The notes under the pieces were generated by a model. That model was not told the DNA's origin. It ran no database searches and saw only the letters and a list, made by a program, of their open reading frames with translations. The translations under genes were made by a program, and so were the position numbers. Source: Erysipelotrichia bacterium (GTDB lineage Bacteria; Bacillota_I; Bacilli_A; Erysipelotrichales; Erysipelotrichaceae). Taken from it: a stretch of DNA of 39,487 bases. The DNA lies in assembly GCA_012799935.1 (NCBI GenBank), contig JAAZKG010000006.1, positions 1 through 39,487 of the forward strand, given 5' to 3'. Numbering within the stretch: the stretch's first letter is position 1; each line of letters opens with the position of its first letter. Positions 16,093 through 24,586 of this stretch are shown here, in pieces.

Positions 16093-16962
16093 TTACAATT
16101 CCTCCACTTCAATTAATGTTTTATGGATTTTACAATCTATTAATTTCCAACTGTTTTTAGTTTTTGATACATCTATTTTCCTAGAAAAATTATCATCATT
16201 TGATATTGCTAAACAGGTCGGTCCTGATCCACTTATCATAAATGTGTAGGCTCCTTTATTTAGACACTGCTGTTTCAACAAGTCAAAATCTGGTATTAAC
16301 ATTTTTCTATATGGCTCATGAATTTTATCATTGTTTGATAATTTAAGAATATTATCATCTCCATCATTTAATGCTAAGCATAAACTGATAATGTTAGATA
16401 AATTAGAAACGGTATCTTCTTTTGAATATGAACAAGGTAAAACCGCTCTAGCAAGGCTAGTTGAAACTTCAAAGTCTGGAATTAATACCATAAATCTATA
16501 TTTCTCATGCACATCTATTTTTTTGCAATAAGGAATATTATTGTCCATAAAACTGGCAGTTAATCCTCCAAAAATAGCAGGAGCAATATTATCTGGATGT
16601 CCTTCTATGGCTGTACATATTTGAAATATTTCCTGAATTGTCAGTTTATTATTATTTAAATGGTTCGCAGCTATTGCGCCAGCCACTATTAAAGAAGCAC
16701 TAGATCCTAAACCTCTAGCTATTGGAATATTAGTTTCAATTTTTAAATGAATGTTTCTAAAAGTGTTTGATATCTCATTCACCTTATCAAAAGCTATCAT
16801 AAAAAGATTATTTCTATTTTGATATTTTTTATCTACTCCTTCTATAAATAGTAAATCGCTTTCTTCTATGTAGAAAGTATTATAAATATTTAATGCCAAA
16901 CCTAAAGTATCATAACCTACCCCAAGGTTTGCACTGGTTGCAGGAACTTTAATCTTAATCAT
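16093..16962 (-). CDS. thrB: Homoserine kinase
   Basis: 289 residues, usual for the family. It phosphorylates homoserine with ATP to O-phosphohomoserine. GHMP-kinase signatures: N-terminal 'KVPATSANLGVGYDTLGLAL', the ATP-binding 'IARGLGSSASLIVAG' (PxxxGLGSSAA-type), and the C-terminal 'MISGSGPTCLAI' glycine motif. The ATG overlaps the thrC stop by 8 nt. It is followed without a gap by the ACT-domain regulator gene. Confidence 0.97.
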   Translation of the reverse strand: MIKIKVPATSANLGVGYDTLGLALNIYNTFYIEESDLLFIEGVDKKYQNRNNLFMIAFDKVNEISNTFRNIHLKIETNIPIARGLGSSASLIVAGAIAANHLNNNKLTIQEIFQICTAIEGHPDNIAPAIFGGLTASFMDNNIPYCKKIDVHEKYRFMVLIPDFEVSTSLARAVLPCSYSKEDTVSNLSNIISLCLALNDGDDNILKLSNNDKIHEPYRKMLIPDFDLLKQQCLNKGAYTFMISGSGPTCLAISNDDNFSRKIDVSKTKNSWKLIDCKIHKTLIEVEEL

Positions 16963-18430
16963 TTAACTCTTTAATCCTTTCTATTACATAGTTTCTTCCT
17001 TCATCAATATTTATTGTCTTATCGTGTAAAATTTCTAATTTATATATTTCTTTTAAATTTGATGGAACTTCTTCTTTAGATAATTGTGCTAATTCTCCGA
17101 TTGCTATTTTTTCATCTTTTACAAACTTATCAAAAATAGAACTTAACACACTGTTTGGAAATTTAAAAGGTGAAGCTGTCGCAAGGATGATATTTTTATA
17201 ATTATCCATGTATTTATTACTTGCATGGTAGGCAATTGCAGTATGAGGATCGATTAATCTGTTGTCTTCATGAAATGCTCTGTACATAGCTTTGCTGCAC
17301 TCAATTTCGCTTGCATATATCCCTACAAATGACTGTTGTAGTTTATTTAACATTTCTTTATCTATTTCATATCTTCCTTTTGTCTTTAAATCATCCATGT
17401 ATTGCTTAATTTTTTTATCATCAAAATTACTTAACATGAATAATAATCTTTCTAAATTACTTGATATTAATATATCCATAGAAGGAGACATTGTATTATA
17501 AAATTTTCTATTTATATCATAAATACCAGTATTAATAAAATCGACTAAAACACTGTTTTTATTGGAAGCACATACCAGTTTATTTATTGGACAGCCGATT
17601 AATTTTGCGATATATCCTGCTAAGATATCTCCAAAGTTTCCTGTTGGTACAATAAAATTTACTTTCTCAGCAAATTTAATAGATTTATCTTTCACCAAAC
17701 TGCTGTAGGCTTTAAAATAGTAAACAACCTGTGGTATCAGTCTGCCTATATTGATTGAATTTGCACTTGATAATTGTACATTTTTATAAATTTCATGGAT
17801 TTCACTGTCTTCATATATTGTTTTTACTAATTTTTGACAATCATCAAAATTGCCTGCAACTGATACAACATCAACATTGTTTCCTTTAGTGGTATTCATT
17901 TGTCTTTTTTGAATTTCGCTTACTCCATCTTTGGGATAAAATACTGTGATATAGGTATTTTTTACATCTTTAAAAGCTTCTAATGCAGCTTTGCCTGTAT
18001 CTCCGCTTGTGGCAGTTAAGATGTATATTTTTTTGTTTTTATTGTAATCTTTATAAGCTGCACTCAATAAATGAGGGAGAATTGTTAAAGCCACATCTTT
18101 AAAAGCAGAAGTTGGTCCATGATAGAGTTCTAATAAAAAATCCTTTCCTATTTTAGTTACTGCAATAACATCATCTTTTTTAAATGAATTAGTATAGGCA
18201 TTAGATACACATATTCTTATTTCTTCTTTAGTAAAATCATCAAAGATTTTTGAAAGTATATATGTTGCTAGTTGATGATAATTGAAATCTAAACATTTGT
18301 TTAAATCTATTTTTATATCATTTAATTCTCTAGGCGTATATAGACCACCATCTTTTGCCAGTCCTTGAATTATAGCCTCTTTAGAACAAACAACATTCTC
18401 TTTATTTCTTGTGCTTACAAATAAACGCAT
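16955..18430 (-). CDS. thrC: Threonine synthase, long class
   Basis: 491 residues, the long E. coli/yeast-type threonine synthase rather than the ~350-residue B. subtilis type. It converts O-phosphohomoserine to threonine using pyridoxal phosphate. The PLP lysine is in 'GPTSAFKDVALT', and 'TATSGDTGKAALEAF' binds the cofactor phosphate. Other landmarks are 'YPKDGVSEIQKRQM', 'VPTGNFGDILAGYIAK' and 'DPHTAIAYHA'. The SD AAGGAG is 6-7 nt before the ATG. First gene of the leftward thr operon, 86 nt from the divergent hom gene. Confidence 0.96.
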   Translation of the reverse strand: MRLFVSTRNKENVVCSKEAIIQGLAKDGGLYTPRELNDIKIDLNKCLDFNYHQLATYILSKIFDDFTKEEIRICVSNAYTNSFKKDDVIAVTKIGKDFLLELYHGPTSAFKDVALTILPHLLSAAYKDYNKNKKIYILTATSGDTGKAALEAFKDVKNTYITVFYPKDGVSEIQKRQMNTTKGNNVDVVSVAGNFDDCQKLVKTIYEDSEIHEIYKNVQLSSANSINIGRLIPQVVYYFKAYSSLVKDKSIKFAEKVNFIVPTGNFGDILAGYIAKLIGCPINKLVCASNKNSVLVDFINTGIYDINRKFYNTMSPSMDILISSNLERLLFMLSNFDDKKIKQYMDDLKTKGRYEIDKEMLNKLQQSFVGIYASEIECSKAMYRAFHEDNRLIDPHTAIAYHASNKYMDNYKNIILATASPFKFPNSVLSSIFDKFVKDEKIAIGELAQLSKEEVPSNLKEIYKLEILHDKTINIDEGRNYVIERIKELND

Positions 18431-18440
18431 AAAATTCTCC

Positions 18441-18469
18441 TTGATTACATCTTGAAAGAATGATACTAT
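18441..18469 (+). promoter_or_regulatory. Promoter of the hom-lysC-asd operon
   Basis: TTGATT (18441-18446), exactly 17 nt, TACTAT (18464-18469) with an extended TGA before it. Predicted start near 18476, about 40 nt before the hom ATG. Confidence 0.7.
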
Positions 18470-18488
18470 GTTTCTAAGACAAAAACAA
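18460..18488 (-). promoter_or_regulatory. Promoter of the thrC-thrB operon
   Basis: Minus strand TTGTTT (18488-18483), exactly 17 nt, TATCAT (18465-18460). The -10 overlaps the rightward -10 by two bases, so the two promoters face each other and probably exclude each other. Confidence 0.6.
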
Positions 18489-18496
18489 GTGTTTTT
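18481..18496. promoter_or_regulatory. Candidate operator at the divergent threonine promoters
   Basis: Perfect inverted repeat AAAAACA-AG-TGTTTTT. It covers the leftward -35 (18483-18488) and the first 20 or so transcribed bases of the rightward operon, where a bound repressor could block both. Confidence 0.45.
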
Positions 18497-18516
18497 CTAG
18501 GAAGGACAGTTAAATT

Positions 18517-19662
18517 ATGAAAATTGCGTTATTAGGACATGGAAATGTTGGCAGAGGGGTATCTTATATTATTGATAATGGTAAGACAAGTTTTATTAAA
18601 CACTTAGAAATTAAAAAAATTCTGGTAAAAGATGAAAGTGAAGCTACTGATGAAAGAATGGTTTTTAATATTGATGATGCCTTAGATGATGATATTGATA
18701 TTGTAGTTGAATGTTTAGGTGGATTAGACTTTCCTTTTGTCTGTATCTCCAAGGCATTAAATATGAAAAAACATGTGGTTACCAGCAATAAAAAAGTCAT
18801 GGCAACTTATTATGATGAACTAGTTAACTTAGCCAAGAAAAATGGTGTAAACATTATTTTTGAAGGTAGTGTTGGTGGGGGAATTCCAGTAATGTCTAAT
18901 ATCAGACATACAAAAAGAGTTGATGAAATCAGTGCTTTTAGCGGAATTTTTAATGGAACTACCAACTTTATCTTAGATAAAATGACTAAAGAAGGAAAAT
19001 GTTTCAATGATGTATTGACCAAAGCTCAAAAACTAGGCTATGCGGAAAGCGATCCTGGTGATGATATTGATGGTCATGACGTTAGATATAAATGCTGTTT
19101 AACTGGCAATATGGTTTGGGATACATCTTTAAACTTGGATGATATTACTACTTTTGGGGTAAGAACTGTTAATCAAAAAGATATTGATTTTGGCCAAAAA
19201 CATCAATCAACACTAAAACTGATCGGTAGAGGCATAAAAACAGATGAAAATGTACAGGTTTTTGTTTTACCTGAGTATATTACCAATAATGATACTTTAG
19301 CTCACATCCCTTCTAATTTAAATTGTATTGTTTTTAAAAGTGAAAATTTAAATGTTACATCCTATATTGGACAAGGTGCAGGAACCTTCCCTACCGCTCA
19401 TGCGGTAGTTCAAGATATTGTTTCTTTATTAAACAATGAAGACTTAACAATAGAAAATAATAATAAAATTGAAATCAATAATAAGAATTATAAAAGCAAG
19501 TTTTATGTAAGAACAGAAAACTTAGAATTTTTTAAAAATTACATTTATAAAAAAATTGATTCAGATGTAATTATCACTGAACCTATAGATTTATTTAAAT
19601 TAAAAGATTTAATGGAAAAAACAGAGGATAAAAAGATGTTTGTGGCAGGAGTTTCGTTATGA
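18517..19662 (+). CDS. hom: Homoserine dehydrogenase with reduced C-terminal domain
   Basis: 381 residues. It reduces aspartate semialdehyde to homoserine. Residues 1-12 hold the nucleotide loop 'GHGNVGRG'. 'VVTSNKKVMA', 'FEGSVGGGIPVMSNIRH', 'GIFNGTTNFILDKM' and 'GYAESDPGDDIDGHDVRYK' are the family's catalytic and substrate signatures. Usual Bacillota enzymes have about 400-430 residues with a C-terminal ACT domain; here only about 70 residues follow the catalytic part, a shortened, unclear version. SD AGGAAGGA is about 9 nt upstream. Its stop overlaps the aspartokinase start as ATGA. Confidence 0.95.
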   Translation: MKIALLGHGNVGRGVSYIIDNGKTSFIKHLEIKKILVKDESEATDERMVFNIDDALDDDIDIVVECLGGLDFPFVCISKALNMKKHVVTSNKKVMATYYDELVNLAKKNGVNIIFEGSVGGGIPVMSNIRHTKRVDEISAFSGIFNGTTNFILDKMTKEGKCFNDVLTKAQKLGYAESDPGDDIDGHDVRYKCCLTGNMVWDTSLNLDDITTFGVRTVNQKDIDFGQKHQSTLKLIGRGIKTDENVQVFVLPEYITNNDTLAHIPSNLNCIVFKSENLNVTSYIGQGAGTFPTAHAVVQDIVSLLNNEDLTIENNNKIEINNKNYKSKFYVRTENLEFFKNYIYKKIDSDVIITEPIDLFKLKDLMEKTEDKKMFVAGVSL

Positions 19663-20996
19663 TTAAAGTAGTTAAATTTGGTGGAAGTTCAGTCGCCAGT
19701 GCGACTCAATTTAAAAAAGTTAAAAATATTATAGACAGTGATAAGGACAGAATTTTCATTGTCACAAGTGCTTGTGGCAAATCTGGTAATGAAGATCATA
19801 AAGTTACTGACTTGCTTTATTTGTGTCATGCCCATATAAAGTATGGGGTACCTTTTGATGATTTGTTTAACATGATTTATGACAAATATATGGGAATTAA
19901 AAAGGATCTTAATTTAGAAATAGATTTAGAAAAAGAATTTAAAATTATCAGAGATTTAATGGATAAAGACATTAGTCTTGATTATCTGGTTTCTAGAGGA
20001 GAATACTTAACTGCCAAGTGTTTAGCTGAATATTTAAACGGGCAGTTTATTGATGCCAGTGAAGTTATTGCGTTTAATTATAATGGCGAAATCAATTTTG
20101 AAAAAAGTGAACAAAATTTAATAAGCAAGATAAAAAATGGCAGAAGAATTGTAATTCCTGGATTTTATGGTGCTTTACCTAATGGTACAATAAAGGTTAT
20201 GTCTAGGGGAGGCAGTGATATTAGCGGTTCAATTTTGGCTAATATTGTAAATGCGGATGTTTACGAAAATTGGACAGACGTTTCTGGTTTATTGATAGCT
20301 GATCCTAGAATTGTAAGCAATCCTAAGACTATTAATTACATTACTTATAGCGAACTTAGAGAGCTCAGTTATATGGGCGCTAATGTCCTTCATGATGATG
20401 CAATTTTTCCAGTAAGTCAAAAAAATATTCCAATTAACATTAGAAATACTAATAAACCAGAACATCCTGGCACCATGATTTTAAACGATTGCAGTAAACA
20501 GGATGCTATAGAGCCACCTCATTTTATCACTGGGATTTCTGGCAAGAAAAACTTTTCTGTAATTACTATCAACAAGTTTCAGATTTCTAATGAAGTTGGC
20601 GGTTTAAGAAAGGCTTTACAAGTATTTGAGGACTTTAAAGTTTCTATTGAGAGTGTTCCTTCAGGCGTTGATTCCTTTAGTATCGTGGTTGAAACTGAAG
20701 CAATCGAAAAAGTCGTTTATGAAATAATTGCCAAATTAAAAAAGGATTTGGACTGTGATAATATTACAGTTATTGATAAAATGGCTTTAATTGCGGTGGT
20801 CGGTAGAAGTATGAGAAACAAACCTGGAATGTCAGGACTCTTGTTTGGTGAACTTGGCGCAAACAATATTAATATTAGAATTATTAATCAAGCAGCTGAT
20901 GAGATTGATATCATTATCGGTGTTGAAAATAAAGACTTTGAAAAAACAATTAGATGTATCTACGATAAATTTATTACAAGGAGTGACTCATTATGA
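19659..20996 (+). CDS. lysC: Aspartate kinase (aspartokinase)
   Basis: 445 residues. It phosphorylates aspartate, the first committed step of the threonine branch. 'VVKFGGSSVAS' at the N-terminus is the ATP-binding signature; 'SRGEYLTAK' and 'MSRGGSDISGSILA' (about 183-197) line the active site, and 'LIADPRIV' follows. Residues from about 285 to the end contain two ACT-type segments ('VITINKFQISNEVGGLRKALQ' and 'IAVVGRSMRNKPGMSGLLFGEL'), so feedback control by an amino acid is expected; the ligand cannot be assigned. Overlaps hom by 4 nt and asd by 4 nt. Confidence 0.95.
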   Translation: MIKVVKFGGSSVASATQFKKVKNIIDSDKDRIFIVTSACGKSGNEDHKVTDLLYLCHAHIKYGVPFDDLFNMIYDKYMGIKKDLNLEIDLEKEFKIIRDLMDKDISLDYLVSRGEYLTAKCLAEYLNGQFIDASEVIAFNYNGEINFEKSEQNLISKIKNGRRIVIPGFYGALPNGTIKVMSRGGSDISGSILANIVNADVYENWTDVSGLLIADPRIVSNPKTINYITYSELRELSYMGANVLHDDAIFPVSQKNIPINIRNTNKPEHPGTMILNDCSKQDAIEPPHFITGISGKKNFSVITINKFQISNEVGGLRKALQVFEDFKVSIESVPSGVDSFSIVVETEAIEKVVYEIIAKLKKDLDCDNITVIDKMALIAVVGRSMRNKPGMSGLLFGELGANNINIRIINQAADEIDIIIGVENKDFEKTIRCIYDKFITRSDSL

Positions 20997-21976
20997 AAAT
21001 AGGTATTTTAGGGGCTACTGGGGCAGTTGGTCAGCAGATGATGCAGTGTTTAGTTGAACAAAACATTAAGGTTGATGAACTAAGGCTTATGGCTAGCCAT
21101 AGAAGTGTTGGAAGAGAATTTGAGTTTAAAGGCGAAATTTTAAAAGTTATTGAAACTAAGGAAGATAGTTTTGAAGGATTAGATGTAGTATTAGGTGCGG
21201 CGGGGGCGAAATCTTCCAAATATTTTGCGCCTTTTATAAAAAAAGCAGGAGCTGTATTAATTGATAATAGTAGCGCTTTTAGATTGGATGATGATGTTCC
21301 TTTAGTTATTCCTGAAATTAATGGCGAAGATGCCAAAAAGCATAATGGAATTATTGCCAATCCCAATTGCAGTACCATTATTGCTTTTATGGCTTTATAT
21401 GGCATTAATAAAAAATCCAAACTTACTAAGATAATTGCTAGCACCTATCAAGCTGTCAGTGGTGCTGGCATAGAGGGAATAAGTGAACTTGAAAAGCAGA
21501 TTGAAGCGATTGCAAATGGTAAAGAAATAGAAAAAAATATCTTTGCCCATCAAATTGCCTATAACTGCATTCCGGCAATTGGAACATTTCTAGCAGATGG
21601 TTACACTGATGAAGAAATGAAAATGCAAAACGAAGGAAGAAAAATTATGCATTTGCCTGCTTTGGATGTGACTTGTACTTGTGTTAGAGTCCCAATAATT
21701 AGAAGTCATAGTATTTCTATTAGTTTTGCTACTGAAAAAACATTGACAATCGAAGAAATCAGGCAGGCTATTTCTAGCAGTAAAGGGGTTAAATTAATGG
21801 ATGATGGTAAAAATAACATTTACCCTATGCCAATAAGTACCAGTGATAATGATATTATCGAAGTTGGTAGAATTAGAGAAGATAAAACCATAGGCGGTTA
21901 TTCTTTATTCTGCAGTGGTGATCAAATTAGAAAGGGTGCTGCTAGTAATACCGTAGCTATAATTAAGTGTTTATAA
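20993..21976 (+). CDS. asd: Aspartate-semialdehyde dehydrogenase
   Basis: 327 residues, normal length. It reduces aspartyl phosphate with NADPH to the semialdehyde. 'GILGATGAVGQQMMQCL' is the NADP-binding loop, 'IANPNCSTI' carries the catalytic Cys, 'YQAVSGAGIEGISEL' is substrate-contacting, and 'IIRSHSISISFA' carries the catalytic His. Third gene of the rightward operon; its ATG overlaps the aspartokinase stop (ATGA). Together with lysC, hom, thrB and thrC it completes the route from aspartate to threonine in this window. Confidence 0.97.
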   Translation: MKIGILGATGAVGQQMMQCLVEQNIKVDELRLMASHRSVGREFEFKGEILKVIETKEDSFEGLDVVLGAAGAKSSKYFAPFIKKAGAVLIDNSSAFRLDDDVPLVIPEINGEDAKKHNGIIANPNCSTIIAFMALYGINKKSKLTKIIASTYQAVSGAGIEGISELEKQIEAIANGKEIEKNIFAHQIAYNCIPAIGTFLADGYTDEEMKMQNEGRKIMHLPALDVTCTCVRVPIIRSHSISISFATEKTLTIEEIRQAISSSKGVKLMDDGKNNIYPMPISTSDNDIIEVGRIREDKTIGGYSLFCSGDQIRKGAASNTVAIIKCL

Positions 21977-22127
21977 TTGCTAATTTTAATTATTTTTGTA
22001 TTATCACACAATTTCACACCATGATTTGATATTTTTTCACATCTTTGTTAGTATTATAAACTTGCAAGTAGAAAATTACTTGTACATATATATCCTTTCT
22101 ATTTCAAAAATATTTTATCCCCCCAGA

Positions 22128-22156
22128 AAATAAAGCAGGATTTCCTGCTTTATTTT
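22128..22156. terminator. Bidirectional terminator between asd and the convergent hypothetical gene
   Basis: Stem AAATAAAGCAGG / CCTGCTTTATTT (12 bp) with loop ATTT. T-rich sequence follows on the plus side (TTTATTTTTA) and on the minus side (TTTATTTTCT), matching the converging genes. Confidence 0.75.
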
Positions 22157-22950
22157 TACATATTAAACAATTTAAAATATGGTACTATTGGAATCTCACT
22201 TATATAACTTTTCGCAAAAATTCTTTGTTGAGATACCTTACCAAAATGTCTTTCATTTAAAAGGTGTTTATTTGACATATATCTAACATATAAGGCTTTC
22301 TTAAGAAGAAAAGCTCTGGCAATTGCTTTATCAATGTATGGTTTTCTTTCACCTGATTCTAAAGGCAAAATTGTTTCTATCGTTTCTTCAAAAATATCTT
22401 GACTAATTTTTATGCACTGTTCCTTCATCAAATCAACATCATTTATATATTTGTTATCTAACTTTCTTTGAATTGATACTGTTGCATGTTTTCCATTAAG
22501 CATTTCTTTGAACACTTCAATTACCTCATCTCTATTGTCTTGATTTAAATAAACTGCTATTAAATCATTTTTGTCATCTTCAAAATAGTTATCTACTTCA
22601 GTCAAACTAAAAAACATGCCTTTAGCTTCAATGTAACTATTGGTATTAATTACTAATGCCCTTTGAAGATCTTCGTTTTTCCAGTAAATAATGTAAGGAA
22701 CTTTAAGGCTATTGTCATCTATTTTTTTTGCATCTTTATAACCTATCTGTTTATTAGCAATTAAAGCCATATTAAATTTTAGGCCAAAATTTGTATAAAC
22801 ATACAGATTCTCGTTTTCTTCAAGCATCATTTCTAATAATTTTCGGTTTTTTTCATTAGCATAGATATTTAAATAATCTTTTAATTGACCATTAAAACTC
22901 ACTAAAGAATCAAACTGACCATAACTAATCAAATAATCATAAATTGCCAT
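22156..22950 (-). CDS. Hypothetical cytoplasmic protein
   Basis: 264 residues from the ATG at 22950, chosen for AGGAG about 10 nt upstream; an earlier in-frame Met lacks an SD. Not recognised. It is a mixed alpha/beta, charged, soluble protein without signal peptide, membrane helix or Cys motif. The C-terminal quarter is basic (from KAIARAFLLKKALYVRYMSNK onward) and ends with a hydrophobic 'IPIVPYFKLFNM'. It converges on asd and diverges from rsmG. No function is proposed. Confidence 0.8.
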   Translation of the reverse strand: MAIYDYLISYGQFDSLVSFNGQLKDYLNIYANEKNRKLLEMMLEENENLYVYTNFGLKFNMALIANKQIGYKDAKKIDDNSLKVPYIIYWKNEDLQRALVINTNSYIEAKGMFFSLTEVDNYFEDDKNDLIAVYLNQDNRDEVIEVFKEMLNGKHATVSIQRKLDNKYINDVDLMKEQCIKISQDIFEETIETILPLESGERKPYIDKAIARAFLLKKALYVRYMSNKHLLNERHFGKVSQQRIFAKSYISEIPIVPYFKLFNM

Positions 22951-23018
22951 TGTCTTATCTCCTGTTGCAAACATATCTTAATATAATTAATAAAAACTGT
23001 AAATGCTTACCTTTTTAG

Positions 23019-23047
23019 TTTAACAATTAATGTTTTTTTTGTATAAT
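23019..23047 (+). promoter_or_regulatory. Promoter of the rsmG-noc-parA-parB operon
   Basis: TTTAAC (23019-23024), 17-nt spacer, consensus TATAAT (23042-23047). The rsmG start is at 23087. Confidence 0.65.
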
Positions 23048-23086
23048 CATAATTGACTGAAGATTATTAAAAAAGGAGAAATATTA

Positions 23087-23776
23087 GTGGATTATAAAAA
23101 GTTTTTTTTAAGCCATCAAATTGATTTAACTGAAATACAACTGCAGCAGTTAAATGAATATGCTGATTTATTAATCCAGTGGAATAAGAAGTTTAACTTA
23201 ACAGCCATTACTGATAAAAAAGATATTTATGTTAAACATTTTTTAGATTGTCTATTACTAGGAAAATTGTTTAATCCCAACGATAATCTAATTGATGTTG
23301 GAACTGGAGCGGGATTTCCAGGACTAGTATTAAAAATATATAATCCTAATCTTGAAGTGTGTTTATTAGAACCAAACAATAAAAAAATCTCTTTCTTAAA
23401 TGAAGTTATTTCAGCACTAAACCTAAAAAAAGTTTATGTTTCTAACCAAAGAGCAGAAGATTTTGCTAAAAAGAATTTTGAAACTTTTAAATTTTCTACT
23501 GCTAGAGCTGTTGCTTCTTTAGATATCTTATCTGAACTATGTTTACCACTAGTACAAGTAGGGGGGCACTTTTTGGCAATGAAAGGACCAAAAGGATATG
23601 AAGAATTAAAACAGGCTGAAAAGGCTATTGAAATTCTAGGAGCAGAAATAAACAAAATTAGTGAATTCGGTTTAGATGAAGATAATGTACGTTTAATTAT
23701 TGATCTAAAAAAAATCAGAAATACCCCAAATCAATATCCAAGAAATTATGGACAAATTAAAAAGAAACCATTATAG
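23087..23776 (+). CDS. rsmG: 16S rRNA (guanine527-N7)-methyltransferase RsmG
   Basis: 229 residues with a GTG start preceded by AAAGGAG. It methylates N7 of G527 in 16S rRNA using S-adenosylmethionine. 'LIQWNKKFNLTAITDKKDIYVKHFLDCL' and the SAM loop 'LIDVGTGAGFPGLVLKI' (about 68-84) are characteristic, and 'FSTARAVASLDILSELCLPLV' and 'GGHFLAMKGPKG' follow. In many Bacilli this gene precedes noc and soj-spo0J near the origin, as here; mnmG/mnmE, its usual upstream partners, are not in the window. Confidence 0.97.
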   Translation: MDYKKFFLSHQIDLTEIQLQQLNEYADLLIQWNKKFNLTAITDKKDIYVKHFLDCLLLGKLFNPNDNLIDVGTGAGFPGLVLKIYNPNLEVCLLEPNNKKISFLNEVISALNLKKVYVSNQRAEDFAKKNFETFKFSTARAVASLDILSELCLPLVQVGGHFLAMKGPKGYEELKQAEKAIEILGAEINKISEFGLDEDNVRLIIDLKKIRNTPNQYPRNYGQIKKKPL

Positions 23777-23784
23777 GAGGAATT

Positions 23785-24549
23785 ATGACACAATATCAAC
23801 TTATTAACATTGATGAAATAAAACCAAATCAATATCAACCAAGAAGTAATTTTGATAATGAAACAATCGAAGAATTAGCTCTTTCAATTAAAGAACACGG
23901 ATTAATTCAGCCAATCACTGTCAGAGAATCTTATACGGGTTATGAATTAATTGCTGGCGAAAGAAGATACAGAGCTTGTAAAAGTTTAGGTCATAAACAG
24001 ATTAATGCTATTGTAATAAAAGCTAATGAAGTTCAGGCAGCCACTTTATCTTTGATAGAAAATATTCAAAGAGAAGATCTATCGCCAATTGAAGAAGCTA
24101 ATGGTTACTTACAAATGATTCGCTTAACTGGTCTTACTCAACAACAGTTAGCTCATAAAATAGGCAAAAAGCAAACCACAATTTCCAATAAAATAAGGTT
24201 GTTGAATTTAAATAACGAAGTTCAAGATGCCATAAATGCTAAAGAAATTACTGAAAGACATGGTCGAGCAATGTTGTCGCTTAACGAGAAGCAACAAAAG
24301 GAAGTTCTTCAAGCTATCTTGAATAAGGATTTAAATGTGAAAGAAACAGAAAGTTTTATTGAAACTAATTATGTTAAAGAAACTAAAAAGAAAAAAGGAA
24401 GCATTAAATGTTTTGGCATTTCTGCTCAATTAATTATCAATTCTTTTAGAGATACTTTTAAAAAAGCCAAAGCTTTTGATCGTAGCATTCAAATGGCTGA
24501 GCAAGATAATGATGAAGATTACATTATTACGATAACTATCAAAAAATAG
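23785..24549 (+). CDS. noc: Nucleoid occlusion protein Noc (ParB/Spo0J family) lacking the N-terminal membrane helix
   Basis: 254 residues. ParB N-domain (about 4-115) with 'YELIAGERRYRACK' CTP-binding motif, then 'SLIENIQREDLSPIEEA', then a helix-turn-helix (about 116-175) and a C-terminal dimer domain. It is Noc rather than a second ParB: it aligns with Noc through 'KEITERHGRAMLSL' and 'DLNVKETESFIE', and at ParB/Noc specificity positions it has Gln (GKKQTT), Lys (SNK) and Arg (TER) where ParB has Arg, Thr, Gly. B. subtilis Noc starts with about 35 extra residues including the membrane-binding amphipathic helix; here the protein begins at the ParB core, and the AGGAGG SD leaves no room upstream. 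Confidence 0.9.
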   Translation: MTQYQLINIDEIKPNQYQPRSNFDNETIEELALSIKEHGLIQPITVRESYTGYELIAGERRYRACKSLGHKQINAIVIKANEVQAATLSLIENIQREDLSPIEEANGYLQMIRLTGLTQQQLAHKIGKKQTTISNKIRLLNLNNEVQDAINAKEITERHGRAMLSLNEKQQKEVLQAILNKDLNVKETESFIETNYVKETKKKKGSIKCFGISAQLIINSFRDTFKKAKAFDRSIQMAEQDNDEDYIITITIKK

Positions 24550-24586
24550 TTTCTTTATGATAAAATGATTATTGAGGTATACATGT

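Noticed and set aside
21997-22012. DnaA-box-like TTATCACAC in the asd 3' region
   Set aside because: One mismatch to TTATCCACA, single copy, no cluster of boxes and no dnaA nearby. It does not support an origin of replication.
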